From UBA4951 sp963652335 (GTDB taxonomy: Bacteria; Bacillota_I; Bacilli_A; RFN20; CAG-826): a stretch of 64,000 bases of DNA. Each line of letters starts with the position of its first letter. Position 1 is the first letter of the stretch. The stretch spans positions 1 to 64,000 of the forward strand of contig CAVJSS010000002.1 of the NCBI GenBank assembly GCA_963652335.1. Direction: 5' to 3'. A model generated the notes under the pieces. The model made no database searches. It saw nothing but the letters and a program-made list of their open reading frames with translations, and was not told the DNA's origin. The translations under genes were made by a program, and so were the position numbers. This document shows positions 42,894 to 52,992 of this stretch, piece after piece.

Positions 42894-44603
42894 ATGAATA
42901 AAATTTCGTTGGATAATGCCTTTAACCCATATTTTGCCAGAGAAAACACCTTTTCTTTGAATGGCTTATGGGATTTTGACATAAATGATGGCGGCAAGCC
43001 AAATTATACGCTGAAGATTTTGGTGCCTTTCGCTCCTGAAACCGAATTGAGCGGGATAAACAAAACGATCAAGCCACACCATACGATGCACTACCGTTTG
43101 GTTATCGACGAAGATAACGAATTCAACGACAAAGAAGCCAAAATCTGTTTTGAAGCGGTGGATCAGGTATGCGACGTTTATTGGAATGGGACGTTTACCG
43201 CCCATCACGAAGGTGGCTATTGGTCGTTTTCCATCATCGTCCCCCACCTAAGAAAAGGAGACGTTATCGAAGTTGTTGCCAAAGACGACACCAATTCGGA
43301 AATATTCGCCAGAGGAAAACAAAGCCTTGCTCCGGGAACCATATGGTATAAAGCCACATCTGGAATATGGGGCAACGTTTATGTCGAATATCTCCCAGAC
43401 GGCTTTAGGTTCGACAAAATCGATATCAATGCGAATTACGAAAAAAGAAGACTGGTAATTGATTTAGGGCACAACGTAGCCGATGCGAAAATCAAAATAA
43501 CCACTCCTAATGGGGAAATCTTGGAAGGCAAAAGCGACGCTTACGGAGAGGCTTTGATCAATCTTGAGGACTTCTTTTATCCTTGGTCAAATGAGAAACC
43601 TTATCTTTATAAAGTCACCGTTTCCAAAGGAAAAGACGAAATCCACTCAGTCTTTGGAGTTAGGAAAATTGAGAAAATCGAGAAAAGAGGCAAAAGCCTT
43701 ATCGCTTTGAATGGCAAACCGATTTTTTTGAGCGCTTTGTTGGATCAAGGCTATTTTTCGCCAAAATCGGGGATGACCCCAATTAATCAAAACGACATAG
43801 TCAAAGAATTGAAGATAGTCAAATCTTTCGGCTTCAATTCGTTGCGAAAACACATAAAGATAGAATCTCCGCGTTGGTATTATGAATGCGACCGGCTTGG
43901 CATATTAGTCATCCAAGACATGATCAATTCCGGCGGCAAAACACCTTTGTTTAGATTGGCTGCTGCCCCGTTTTTGAAACTCAAATACGATGACACAGAC
44001 TACAAAAAGATGAAGCGGGAAAACAAACAATCACGGAAACAGTTCGAGACGGATGTGGCTAGGACCGTGAAATCGTTAAGGAAACACCCTTCGATAATCG
44101 CGTGGACTTTATTCAATGAGGGGTGGGGTCAATTCGATTCAGTCAGATTGACGGATGCTTTGCGTTTGCTTGACGACGAAAGATTGATCGATTCCACTTC
44201 AGGCTGGTTTGACACTCAGTCAGGAGATTTCGATAGCCATCACGTTTATTTCAAAAAACCTCAATTGAAAAACGAAAGAGGAAGGATTCTATCCCTTTCC
44301 GAATTTGGAGGATTCGCTTATTCGGTTCCTGGGCATTCGCCTTTGACTAAGAAGTTTGGATACGCAAAATATGGCAGTTCCGACAAGTTATTAAATGCTT
44401 ATAAGAAATGCTATTTGGAACAGCTTTTGCCTTTGATCAGCAAGGAAGGTCTTTCGGTCGCAGTCTTAACTCAATTCTCCGATGTCGAAGGGGAAACGAA
44501 TGGGCTGGTTACCTATGATAGAGAAGTGATCAAAATCGAACCGAAGGATTTCAAGAAGCTAAATCAAGCCTTATACGATGAATTCAAAAAGACTTGGGGT
44601 TAA
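42894..44603 (+). CDS. glycoside hydrolase family 2 (beta-galactosidase/glucuronidase-like)
   Basis: 569 residues from the ATG at 42894; the upstream TTG extension lies inside the promoter. N-terminal jelly-roll (VPFAPETELSGI), immunoglobulin-like middle, and TIM barrel. The acid/base is E409 in LFNEGWGQ and the nucleophile E470 in SLSEFGGFAY. It is short for the family and has no signal peptide, so it acts on an imported oligosaccharide. Exact sugar specificity cannot be read. Its end overlaps a terminator hairpin. Confidence 0.82.
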   Translation: MNKISLDNAFNPYFARENTFSLNGLWDFDINDGGKPNYTLKILVPFAPETELSGINKTIKPHHTMHYRLVIDEDNEFNDKEAKICFEAVDQVCDVYWNGTFTAHHEGGYWSFSIIVPHLRKGDVIEVVAKDDTNSEIFARGKQSLAPGTIWYKATSGIWGNVYVEYLPDGFRFDKIDINANYEKRRLVIDLGHNVADAKIKITTPNGEILEGKSDAYGEALINLEDFFYPWSNEKPYLYKVTVSKGKDEIHSVFGVRKIEKIEKRGKSLIALNGKPIFLSALLDQGYFSPKSGMTPINQNDIVKELKIVKSFGFNSLRKHIKIESPRWYYECDRLGILVIQDMINSGGKTPLFRLAAAPFLKLKYDDTDYKKMKRENKQSRKQFETDVARTVKSLRKHPSIIAWTLFNEGWGQFDSVRLTDALRLLDDERLIDSTSGWFDTQSGDFDSHHVYFKKPQLKNERGRILSLSEFGGFAYSVPGHSPLTKKFGYAKYGSSDKLLNAYKKCYLEQLLPLISKEGLSVAVLTQFSDVEGETNGLVTYDREVIKIEPKDFKKLNQALYDEFKKTWG

Positions 44604-44619
44604 TTTCCGGGTCTTTTTT
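44591..44619 (+). terminator. terminator of the GH2 gene
   Basis: GACTTGG and CCGGGTC pair (two G-U) around a 9-base loop and are followed by TTTTTT. The stem begins inside the last codons of GH2. Confidence 0.75.
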
Positions 44620-44627
44620 GATATAAT
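44619..44627 (+). promoter_or_regulatory. extended -10 promoter of the HAD gene, leaderless spacing
   Basis: TGA-TATAAT, then seven bases to the ATG at 44635. It starts in the U-run of the preceding terminator. Confidence 0.65.
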
Positions 44628-44634
44628 CAAAACC

Positions 44635-45426
44635 ATGATCAAGATCGCTTTTTTCGATATAGACGGAACACTGTTTGATAACGCTAAGCAAATTTGGAAA
44701 AAGAAAACCATGGAAGGCATCAAACAAATCCAAAAACGAGGTATAAAGTGCGTTTTGTGCACATCCCGCCCATATCATTCGATGGAGAAACTCGGTGCCT
44801 TTGACCAAGGGATAAAATTCGATGGCTGGATAGGAAGTTGCGGGGCCGTCGCTTCCTATAACGGGAAAATAATAAAACGATTCTCCTTGAATCCAGAATT
44901 GGTGAAAAGATTCATCGAAAAATGCGGCAAAGACGGCTACACGATGGAAGTTGTCGGAATCTATGAAAGAACTTTGATTTATCCCCAAACCAAGGAATCG
45001 TTGAAATTCTATGATTATTACAAAGAATCCATTCCGCCTCTAAAGCCGTACGATGGCAACGAGGCGATAACCATGAACTTCTTCGCCCCTTCTTCTGTCA
45101 GAGACGAATATTCAAAAGAATTCCCTATGTTGATCATCAATGAATATATTCCAAATTGTTTCGACGTCATGGAACATATGCATCGAAAATCAGAAGGGAT
45201 GAAAGCCATCCTTGATGAATTGGGCTATTGCAAAGGCGAAGCGATTGCCTTTGGAGATGACATGCCGGATATCGAGATGTTAAAAGCAGCTTCGACTTTC
45301 GTCTGCATGGGGCAAGGAAAAGAAGAAGTCAAAAAAATTGCGTCATTCGTCAGCAAACCCGTATCCGAGGATGGGGTTTATCACGGGTTGAAACACTATG
45401 GTTTATTGGGAGAAGGTTATGAATAA
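44635..45426 (+). CDS. HAD-superfamily Cof-type phosphatase (subclass IIB)
   Basis: 263 residues from the ATG at 44635. Motif I FFDIDGTLF (nucleophile D8, acid/base D10), motif II TSR, motif III Lys near MKAIL and motif IV AFGDDMPDIEML. A C2B cap lies between motifs. Likely sugar phosphatase or nucleotide-like hydrolase. Its stop overlaps the patatin start by 8 bases. Confidence 0.88.
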   Translation: MIKIAFFDIDGTLFDNAKQIWKKKTMEGIKQIQKRGIKCVLCTSRPYHSMEKLGAFDQGIKFDGWIGSCGAVASYNGKIIKRFSLNPELVKRFIEKCGKDGYTMEVVGIYERTLIYPQTKESLKFYDYYKESIPPLKPYDGNEAITMNFFAPSSVRDEYSKEFPMLIINEYIPNCFDVMEHMHRKSEGMKAILDELGYCKGEAIAFGDDMPDIEMLKAASTFVCMGQGKEEVKKIASFVSKPVSEDGVYHGLKHYGLLGEGYE

Positions 45427-46267
45427 AGAATGGGTATTATCGATTCAAGGCGGCGGGCAACGTGCCGTTTTCGCTTGTGGGGTCGTTGACGTTTTGATAG
45501 AGGAAGGAATATTTGCTTCGGAAGCCTATGGCTGTTCGGCAGGAAACTGGATCGGATTGAATTACGTTCAAAAAAAGAAAGGAGCTGCCTCGAAATTGTT
45601 CTTTGACACAAAATTCAAAGACATTTTGACTCCTTTGAAATTTTTCAAAGGCGGCTCTTTGATTGATTTCGACCACTACTTTTCCGAAAAGAAAAACAAA
45701 GATTTAGACAAGAAAGCCATCTTGGATAGCGATATGGGCTATTATGCAGTCTGCACGAATTTGCTAACATGCAAGCCATTATACGTTTCCAAAGAAGACC
45801 CCTTCTTTTATGACGCTTGCGAGGGAAGCTGCTCTTTGACCGCCTTTACCAAAGGACCGAAAATGGTTGGAGATATCCCGACTTTGGATGGCGGATATGT
45901 CGAACGCATACCATTTTTGAAAGCCCTGTCTGAAGGGAAAAAGATAGTGATCGTCTCCAACAGGGAAAAAGGCTTTAGATTCGAAGATCTGCACGAAAAA
46001 AACGAACTTGTCGTCCAAAAAAGATTCAAGGATTACCCCAATTTCGTCGAAGGATATCAATATAGCCACATCGTTTATCACGAACACTTAAGACAAATCG
46101 AGGAGATGGAATCAAAAGGCGAGGTATTTGTTATCTATCCACCGCATTCGCTTAACATCGAGCCTATAAGCCAAAACGACGAAGAGCTCAAAAAAGGCTA
46201 TGAATTAGGTGTCGAAACGGCCCGCAAAATCCTGCCAGAGCTTAAAAAATATCTTCTTAGTGATTAA
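45419..46267 (+). CDS. patatin-like phospholipase (YjjU-like)
   Basis: 282 residues from the ATG at 45419 (GGGAGAAGG upstream). Oxyanion loop GGGQRAVF (residues 11-18), nucleophile elbow GCSAG (S40), and the catalytic Asp in TLDGGYVER. Cytoplasmic and soluble; serine/aspartate-dyad lipid acyl hydrolase. Translationally coupled to the HAD phosphatase. Confidence 0.88.
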   Translation: MNKEWVLSIQGGGQRAVFACGVVDVLIEEGIFASEAYGCSAGNWIGLNYVQKKKGAASKLFFDTKFKDILTPLKFFKGGSLIDFDHYFSEKKNKDLDKKAILDSDMGYYAVCTNLLTCKPLYVSKEDPFFYDACEGSCSLTAFTKGPKMVGDIPTLDGGYVERIPFLKALSEGKKIVIVSNREKGFRFEDLHEKNELVVQKRFKDYPNFVEGYQYSHIVYHEHLRQIEEMESKGEVFVIYPPHSLNIEPISQNDEELKKGYELGVETARKILPELKKYLLSD

Positions 46268-46282
46268 ACTGACTGATTATTT

Positions 46283-46288
46283 TATAAT
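46283..46288 (+). promoter_or_regulatory. -10 box of the pseudouridine synthase gene, leaderless spacing
   Basis: TATAAT followed by CACGCC and the ATG at 46295. No SD. Confidence 0.6.
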
Positions 46289-46294
46289 CACGCC

Positions 46295-47323
46295 ATGAAT
46301 AGGAACGACGTCAAAAGGCATAGAACCCAAAAAGGTTTGATAGATCCAAAGAAAGTCAAAGTCTTTGTTGTCAAAAGCGAAACGACTTTGCTCCCTTTCG
46401 TTATGGAAAAAGCGTTTTTGTCCAACACAATCGCCAGACACGTCATATCTGGCAATCAAGTCTCTGTCGGTGGGGCGCCGGTTTCGCTATTCAATTACAA
46501 GCTATATCCGGAAGATGAAGTTTTGATTTCTTATAACAAAATAAGGAAACGCACGCCTCATCAACTAGACATCATCTATGAAGACGATGACATCATCGCA
46601 ATCAACAAACCATCTGGATTGCTTTCTATCGCTTCCGATAGGGAAAAAGGCCACACGGCTTATCGCTATGTGTCGGACTATCTTGCTTCGAAAGACAAAA
46701 ACGCCAGGATATTCGTGGTTCACCGTCTGGATGAGGATACGTCCGGAGTGCTGATTTTTGTCAAAAACTTCGAAGTTAGGGAAGCTATGCAAAATTCTTG
46801 GAACGACATCGTCACCAAGCGCGGCTATTATGCAGTCGTGGAAGGCGAAGGTATGCCAGAATCCGGTCGTTACGAAGACTATTTAGCCGAAAACGGCCTT
46901 CATCTGGTCTATGTGACCAAAAACAAAAAAGAAGGCAAGCTGTGTATCACCAATTTCAAAAAGATGGCCGAAAAGAACGGGCTGACCCTCCTTGATGTCG
47001 ATATCGAAACCGGAAGAAAAAACCAAATTCGCGTCCAGCTTGGCTATCGCGGCCATCATGTCATCGGCGATGACAAGTATGGAGAGCCCGTCAATCCGAT
47101 CAACAGGTTAGGCCTCCACGCTTACGAATTGGCCTTAGTAAACCCAATCAACGGCAAATCGTACGATTTCAAAACCGAGATGCCAAATTCGATGAAATCA
47201 TTGTTCTGGAAAGTAAGGAACCCCAAACCAGAATATATCGCCAAACCCAAGGTTCCAGAAAGGAGCGAACATGACAAAAAGCGAAAATCGAAAGCCCGCA
47301 AGCGGATGGTGGGCCGCCACTAA
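46295..47323 (+). CDS. RluA-family pseudouridine synthase
   Basis: 342 residues. An N-terminal S4-like domain (HVISGNQVSVGG) is followed by the catalytic core with HRLDEDTSG (catalytic Asp) and GRKNQIRVQLGYRGHHVIGD. A basic Lys/Arg C-terminus. The target (23S rRNA or tRNA) cannot be settled from the sequence. Its last 53 bases overlap the DUF1538 gene. Confidence 0.92.
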   Translation: MNRNDVKRHRTQKGLIDPKKVKVFVVKSETTLLPFVMEKAFLSNTIARHVISGNQVSVGGAPVSLFNYKLYPEDEVLISYNKIRKRTPHQLDIIYEDDDIIAINKPSGLLSIASDREKGHTAYRYVSDYLASKDKNARIFVVHRLDEDTSGVLIFVKNFEVREAMQNSWNDIVTKRGYYAVVEGEGMPESGRYEDYLAENGLHLVYVTKNKKEGKLCITNFKKMAEKNGLTLLDVDIETGRKNQIRVQLGYRGHHVIGDDKYGEPVNPINRLGLHAYELALVNPINGKSYDFKTEMPNSMKSLFWKVRNPKPEYIAKPKVPERSEHDKKRKSKARKRMVGRH

Positions 47324-48893
47324 GCAAATCCTCAAAGGCTTTCTTGGAAGTTCTATAGCTGTTCTCCCAATCGTTATCTTGATCGTAATAATTTATTTCA
47401 CTGGAGTGTTGCCGAAAAGCGACTTCACCCCTCAATTGTTGGTGACTTTCGTCATTTCGGCGGTTGGTTTGATCATAGGCCTAGCCTTCTTTAATGCCGG
47501 CGTTACCAAATCTATGAGCCGTATAGGCGAAATCGTCGGCCAGACGTTATTTCATAAAAAGAAGCTTTGGTTGGTCATCTTAATGACTTTCGCAATTGGG
47601 GTGATCGTTACGATCGCAGAGCCGGACCTTAAGGCGATGGCCTCCCAAATAGGCATGGACGAATGGGTTCTTATCATTTGCATTGCCGTCGGCGTTGGCT
47701 TGTTTGTCGTAATTGGCGTGATTCGTACTTTGAAAGGCGCTAAACTAAACGTCTTGTTCTTGGCTTTCTATGCGATCGTCTTTGCTTTAGCTGGCATCGT
47801 CAACCCAAAGTTTTTGCCTGTGGCGTTTGATTCAGGTGGCGTAACCACCGGACCGGTCACCGTTCCGTTTATCATGGCTTTTGGCGTTGGCTTGGCCTCA
47901 TCTAGATCCCAAGGGGACAGAAACGGAGAAGATGGATTCGGCTTGACCGCTTTGGCATCTGTTGGACCGATAATCACGGTCATGATCCTAGGCTTGTTCG
48001 TCGATGTAGATGCGATGACTTGGTCGCCGTCTATGACGGATAAGGCAATGAGCAATTATTCGTCTTGGGACACGGTTTGGGGTTTTTATCTCAATCATTT
48101 GGGAGAAGGCATCGTTTCCCAATTGAAGAATTCCGCTATAGCGATCCTTCCGATTACGGCATTCTTCTTGTTTTATAATTTTGTTTTCGTCCGTTTGCCG
48201 AAACGCGAAATATTCAAGATCCTATTCGGTTTGGTTTACGCATATATAGGTCTTGTCATCTTTATGACGTTTGTGGAAATCGGTTTCATGCCGGTTGCTC
48301 AAAAACTAGGCCAGTGCTTTGGCGACCCTTCTGCCAATTTGTTCCCATACGCCGTATTGGTTGGCGGATTGCTTGGCGTGTTTGGCGCTTTGGCGGAACC
48401 TGCCGTCCATTCTTTGGTCATCCAAGTCGAAAAAGTTTCCGAAGGCACGGTCAAATCCAAATTGGTGTTGGCTGTTTTGTCTTTGGCCGTAGGCGGTGGC
48501 GTCGCTTTAGCGGTGGTTCGTTCCCATTATGGCTTTAGCGTTCTCTATTACATGATTCCAGGCTATTTCATTGCCTTGGCTTTGTCTTTTATCGTTCCGA
48601 AGATGTATTTTGCCATGGCGTTTGACTCTGGGGGCGTTGCTTCGGGTCCTATGGCTTCGACGTTCGTTATGCCGTTCTGCACTGGATTTGCCTTTGCTGA
48701 ACACGGGGCCGAATCCGTTTATGCCAATGCCTTTGGCTCGGTCGCGATGATCGCTTTGATGCCTCTTATCGTCATCCAATTGATGGGATTATATGCCGGT
48801 ATCAAGCGCACGGTCGTCTATAGTAAAGCCAGAAAGAAATTCATCGAAGAAAACGACGATGTGCTTATCAGCTTCACGGAGGTAACGGAATGA
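47271..48893 (+). CDS. DUF1538 integral membrane protein (duplicated halves)
   Basis: 540 residues with about 12 membrane segments. Two homologous halves each carry the signature AFDSGGV(T/A)(T/S)GP (about residues 185 and 450). DUF1538 proteins are usually encoded with PII-like proteins and are presumed transporters; the substrate is unknown. AAAGGAG-like SD upstream, inside the RluA gene. Overlaps the PII-like gene by 4 bases (ATGA). Confidence 0.85.
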   Translation: MTKSENRKPASGWWAATKQILKGFLGSSIAVLPIVILIVIIYFTGVLPKSDFTPQLLVTFVISAVGLIIGLAFFNAGVTKSMSRIGEIVGQTLFHKKKLWLVILMTFAIGVIVTIAEPDLKAMASQIGMDEWVLIICIAVGVGLFVVIGVIRTLKGAKLNVLFLAFYAIVFALAGIVNPKFLPVAFDSGGVTTGPVTVPFIMAFGVGLASSRSQGDRNGEDGFGLTALASVGPIITVMILGLFVDVDAMTWSPSMTDKAMSNYSSWDTVWGFYLNHLGEGIVSQLKNSAIAILPITAFFLFYNFVFVRLPKREIFKILFGLVYAYIGLVIFMTFVEIGFMPVAQKLGQCFGDPSANLFPYAVLVGGLLGVFGALAEPAVHSLVIQVEKVSEGTVKSKLVLAVLSLAVGGGVALAVVRSHYGFSVLYYMIPGYFIALALSFIVPKMYFAMAFDSGGVASGPMASTFVMPFCTGFAFAEHGAESVYANAFGSVAMIALMPLIVIQLMGLYAGIKRTVVYSKARKKFIEENDDVLISFTEVTE

Positions 48894-49654
48894 GTCAAAG
48901 CAAAAAGAAAACCACCCAAGAAACCGAAAGCAACGAGCAAAAGCGTATTCAAGGGACGATGCCTTTGGGCTTTACGATGTGCGTCGTCAATTCTGGCCTA
49001 GCCAGTTCAATCGTCGCCTTGCTTAACAAAAACGAATGTGCGACTTCATTCATCGTTAGGGGAATGGGAACTTACGCCAATGACTTTTACGGAGTTTTGG
49101 GTGTTGGAGACGAAAAGAAAGACGTTATCTGCTCGTTTGTCAGATTGAACAATTGGGAAAATTTGAAAGCCGATCTTCAAGCCAGGTTCAAAACCAGCAG
49201 GTTATCATCCGGCATAGCGTGGGTGGCTCCGCTTACCATGCTGGCCGGGTTGTCCACATACAAATATTTGACCAATGCCAGAAACGGCATCGACGTTAAG
49301 GAGGAAGTTGTCATGGAACAAACGTTGGAATATGAGGCGATATTCGCCATCGTCAACGACGGTTATACCGATTTGGTCGTATCCGCTTCAAGAAAAGCCG
49401 GAGCCAGAGGCGGAACCATAATAAATGGCCGTGGCACAGGCAACAAAGAAATCGAAAAATTCTATGGCGTGGTCATTACCCCTGAAAAGAAAATCGTGAT
49501 GATCTTGGTTCCGAAAGACATTAGAAACGACGTTCTTGCCGCAATCAACAACGCAGTCGGATTCGGCAGCAAAGGACAAGGTATCGCTTTCTCTTTGCCG
49601 TTAGCTGACGTCGTTGGCATCGTTCCTCCAAAGAAAGAAGAAGCCGCTGAATGA
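48890..49654 (+). CDS. tandem PII-like regulatory protein
   Basis: 254 residues with two PII-like ferredoxin-fold halves. The C-terminal half (about 145-245) has the PII signature VVSASRKAGARGGTIINGRGTG, with T-loop and MILVPKDIRNDVLAAI. The N-terminal half (about 25-100) is more diverged. A membrane-like segment (WVAPLTMLAGLSTY) joins them. It probably binds a nucleotide and gates the DUF1538 protein. Its end overlaps the YfhO start by 4 bases. Confidence 0.82.
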   Translation: MSQSKKKTTQETESNEQKRIQGTMPLGFTMCVVNSGLASSIVALLNKNECATSFIVRGMGTYANDFYGVLGVGDEKKDVICSFVRLNNWENLKADLQARFKTSRLSSGIAWVAPLTMLAGLSTYKYLTNARNGIDVKEEVVMEQTLEYEAIFAIVNDGYTDLVVSASRKAGARGGTIINGRGTGNKEIEKFYGVVITPEKKIVMILVPKDIRNDVLAAINNAVGFGSKGQGIAFSLPLADVVGIVPPKKEEAAE

Positions 49655-52600
49655 GCGAAGAGCAGCAAACCACAACCTTAGCCGAGCTTCGTAGACGAAA
49701 AGAGGCGAAAAAGGCCTCCGTTTGGTTTAAAAAGCACATGCCTTTCTTGTTTGATTGGCGTTCTCTTTTCTATTTCGGCTTGATGGTGGTCGTGGTTGGC
49801 TTTTGCTGGATGGGATATTCCCTTATTCAAAATTACGGCACCCAACTCTATGGTTGGGACTACATGAGCCAATATGTCGAATTCTATTATCATTATTGGG
49901 ATGTTTGGCATGAGTTTTTCAAAACTGGGCATTTCACGATGTATGATCCTTCAATCTATCTTGGCGGGGACAACATAGGATCTATGTCTTATTATGGGCT
50001 GTTCGACCCATTCGTCTTTTTGAATGTCTTGTTTCCAAGAAGATGGGTGCCTCAGATGACAGCGATTTTCACCGTCTTAAAGGCGACCTGCTCGGCTTTT
50101 GCGATGAGAGCCTATCTAAAATACATGGGAATAAGAGAATCGACTTCGAGGATCGGCGGATTGGCTTATGCCTTCTCCGGATTCGTCAATTTCTTCGTCG
50201 GTTTCCCTTCTTTTGTGTCTGCCGTTGTTTTCATTCCTCTTGTTCTTTTGGGGATCGAAAAGGTAATCAAAGAGAAAAAGATCGCAATCTTGGTATGGTC
50301 ATTGGCCATGCTTGGTATCGTATCGTTCTTCTTTTTGGTCGTCATGTGCGTTTGGGGAGCCTTATATGCTTTATGGAGGTTCTTTTGGACGATCAAAAGC
50401 AGGAAAGCCAAAGACTCCTGGGCTGTTTTGGGCTTAGGGGTATTGAGTTTTGCTTTGGGATTGATGTTGTGCTCGTGGTCTTTGTTGCCATCTATTAGGC
50501 AATCTTCCTTATCTGGGCGCGGGCAATCAATAGCTTACCTTTATCTTCAGGATTTATTGAATGCGATTAAGACATTTGATGTCAAAACGGTTTTTGCCCG
50601 CTTATTCGAGATGGTCGGTGACCACCCAGGAAGGGAAATGATGGGCCTTGTGTCTTTCTTTTTCCCTACCTGCAACTATTTGTGGCTTCCTCTTTATGGC
50701 GGAGGAGCTTCAACCGGGTATGACGCATGGACGTCATCATTGTTCATCTATACCCCGATGATAATTTTCTTTATGTTCGAATTGATCGAGAACATAAGAA
50801 GAAAAGATTGGGAACACATCGTCTCTTTCGCTTTGTGTTCTTATTGCGTCTTTACGATATTCGCTTATTTCTTCAGTTTTGCTTTCACGGGCGATGGATA
50901 TGGAAGATGGTACATCATCTTGATCCCCTTGCTTATTAGGCAAGCTTGCCGAGGAATGGATCATCGGAAAGAAGCGCCGAAATGGCAGCTCCCGGTTGCT
51001 TCCGGCTTGGTGGCGGTGGCAACGATTCTCACTTTCTTTATGGTGCGTTGGGTTCTGGATGGAAAGACCTTTACTAACAGCAATTTCATGACCTATTGGC
51101 AATCGGTTTACAACATTCCGGCTTATGTCATAAGAAACGGTGAGAAATACACGACCTTATGGCTTGGGATCTATCAGATGGGCTTGGTTGTCGTCGAATC
51201 TTTGTTTTTGGTCTTCTTTAACAAAAAGAAATTCTTCAAAAACCTTTCTGCGGCGTTTGTCGTGGTTGAAATCATAGTTTGTGGGAACATCTCATTTTTG
51301 TATGGCTCATCATATAGCTATGGCAAATATTTCAATGGCGGCTACGATAGCAAAAACCATTCATGGACCACGGGGAATCAACTAACCGAAGCGTTTGCCT
51401 ATATAACAAAAGAGTACGATACCGACACATTATACAGAGCCTATGCCGATTATCCGGCTCAGAAAAACATGAATTATGCCATGGGTTACAATGGAACCAC
51501 TCCATGGTCGTCTCTTTTTAATTACGAAGTGATTGATTTAAGCCATTATTCCCATGTCATCGAAAACGAATATGTCAACGGTACACCATATGGCAAACAA
51601 AACATCTCTTCCAGATGGTCTGGATACTATAACAACAAACGATTCTCTTTCGATTTGGCCACGGGTGTCAAATATTACGCGATCGTTTATGAAGACACCG
51701 GAATGGGTGATATTTGGGATAACGATGATTTCAAATACAATGTTCCGTTTGGGTCCAAATGCGTCTACAAAAACGATAAATTCAGGATTTATCAAAATCC
51801 ATATCATATCGAGCTTGGCAGAGCCGTTGACGGCGTTTACAAAGAAAACGCAGTTGAGAAATATCTCGAAGACGGGACGATAGATACCGACCACCTTAAC
51901 CACTCAGATTTTTATCGAAGCCTTTACGGCGTTTCCGGTTACAAAGAAATCGCCAAAAACGAAGAGGCTTATTTAAATGGGGCGATTATCAAAGACAGCG
52001 AGACCATCCCTGACGGAATAAGCGTTCTTTCCGCTCCGGCTTTCGATGATGTTCCGTTTAAGAATCTTACGTCTTCCTTGAAATCCAGGGTTTTCGAAAA
52101 CGTGTCCGGCTATGGTTTTAACTACGAGGACCCAGGATCGTTCTTGACTGATTCAAGCAAGAATGTCTACGTTACGAATTACCACACCCCTTATAGCGGA
52201 GAGATATTCAAAGGCACTTATTACGGGTCTGATGGCTTGACCGATGGAAAATTGGTTTGGTCGCTAGGCGAAGGCGATCCTTATATGAACGAGGACCCAA
52301 ACGGAGCCTATTTTCTTATGGCTTATAACCATAAAAACATCTCTAGAATGTATATGATTGGCGACACATTCAATGAAGATGGAAGCTTCAAAAAGCAAAA
52401 CGTCATTCTCAATTACGAATATCATTCGTTTGACAACGTGAATGGGCAAAGCTCAGGGAATTATACCGGCCTTTTCGGAATCTATGCGGAAGGCAGGGTC
52501 AGGCAAATCGTCTTCTCAAAGAAAAACGGAGAAGACGGATCCTCCCCAGTCCCATTCTTGTTGGTCCAAGAAAGAAGGGACTTTGATCGGAAATACGCTT

Positions 52601-52992
52601 TCATGACTGATTCCGACCACCTCTTGACCGATGTCAAATACATAAATTCCGACCACTTCACCGCCAAATCTTCCTTTTCTAAGTCCAAGGCCGTCGTAAC
52701 CACGCTTGGTTATGATGCCGGCTGGAAGGTCATTGCCAAAACCAAAGGCGATTCCGGGGAATATATCGAGACGGAATTGAAGACTTTGAAAATGGATGGC
52801 GGATTCGTCGGCTTCTTCGCTCCGGAAGGGGAAGTGGAATATGAATTCAATTATGTCACGCCTTATTTGAAAACGGGCCTCGCTTTAAGCGTTGGGGCTT
52901 GCGCGATCTTCTTTGGCTATGAAATAACGATGTTTGTCATTAGGCTGAACAAAAGGAAAAAAGAACTTATTTCAAACGTTCCAAATAAATAG
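49651..52992 (+). CDS. YfhO-family polytopic membrane protein
   Basis: 1113 residues. About 12 membrane helices in the first 560 residues contain YDPSIYLGGDNIGSMSYYGLFDP, typical of the YfhO (GT-C-like) family. A long extracytoplasmic part (about 560-1080) follows, and a final helix. In Bacillota YfhO proteins are linked to glycosylation of lipoteichoic or wall polymers. Translationally coupled to the PII-like gene. Its end overlaps the convergent rsmI by 26 bases. Confidence 0.85.
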   Translation: MSEEQQTTTLAELRRRKEAKKASVWFKKHMPFLFDWRSLFYFGLMVVVVGFCWMGYSLIQNYGTQLYGWDYMSQYVEFYYHYWDVWHEFFKTGHFTMYDPSIYLGGDNIGSMSYYGLFDPFVFLNVLFPRRWVPQMTAIFTVLKATCSAFAMRAYLKYMGIRESTSRIGGLAYAFSGFVNFFVGFPSFVSAVVFIPLVLLGIEKVIKEKKIAILVWSLAMLGIVSFFFLVVMCVWGALYALWRFFWTIKSRKAKDSWAVLGLGVLSFALGLMLCSWSLLPSIRQSSLSGRGQSIAYLYLQDLLNAIKTFDVKTVFARLFEMVGDHPGREMMGLVSFFFPTCNYLWLPLYGGGASTGYDAWTSSLFIYTPMIIFFMFELIENIRRKDWEHIVSFALCSYCVFTIFAYFFSFAFTGDGYGRWYIILIPLLIRQACRGMDHRKEAPKWQLPVASGLVAVATILTFFMVRWVLDGKTFTNSNFMTYWQSVYNIPAYVIRNGEKYTTLWLGIYQMGLVVVESLFLVFFNKKKFFKNLSAAFVVVEIIVCGNISFLYGSSYSYGKYFNGGYDSKNHSWTTGNQLTEAFAYITKEYDTDTLYRAYADYPAQKNMNYAMGYNGTTPWSSLFNYEVIDLSHYSHVIENEYVNGTPYGKQNISSRWSGYYNNKRFSFDLATGVKYYAIVYEDTGMGDIWDNDDFKYNVPFGSKCVYKNDKFRIYQNPYHIELGRAVDGVYKENAVEKYLEDGTIDTDHLNHSDFYRSLYGVSGYKEIAKNEEAYLNGAIIKDSETIPDGISVLSAPAFDDVPFKNLTSSLKSRVFENVSGYGFNYEDPGSFLTDSSKNVYVTNYHTPYSGEIFKGTYYGSDGLTDGKLVWSLGEGDPYMNEDPNGAYFLMAYNHKNISRMYMIGDTFNEDGSFKKQNVILNYEYHSFDNVNGQSSGNYTGLFGIYAEGRVRQIVFSKKNGEDGSSPVPFLLVQERRDFDRKYAFMTDSDHLLTDVKYINSDHFTAKSSFSKSKAVVTTLGYDAGWKVIAKTKGDSGEYIETELKTLKMDGGFVGFFAPEGEVEYEFNYVTPYLKTGLALSVGACAIFFGYEITMFVIRLNKRKKELISNVPNK

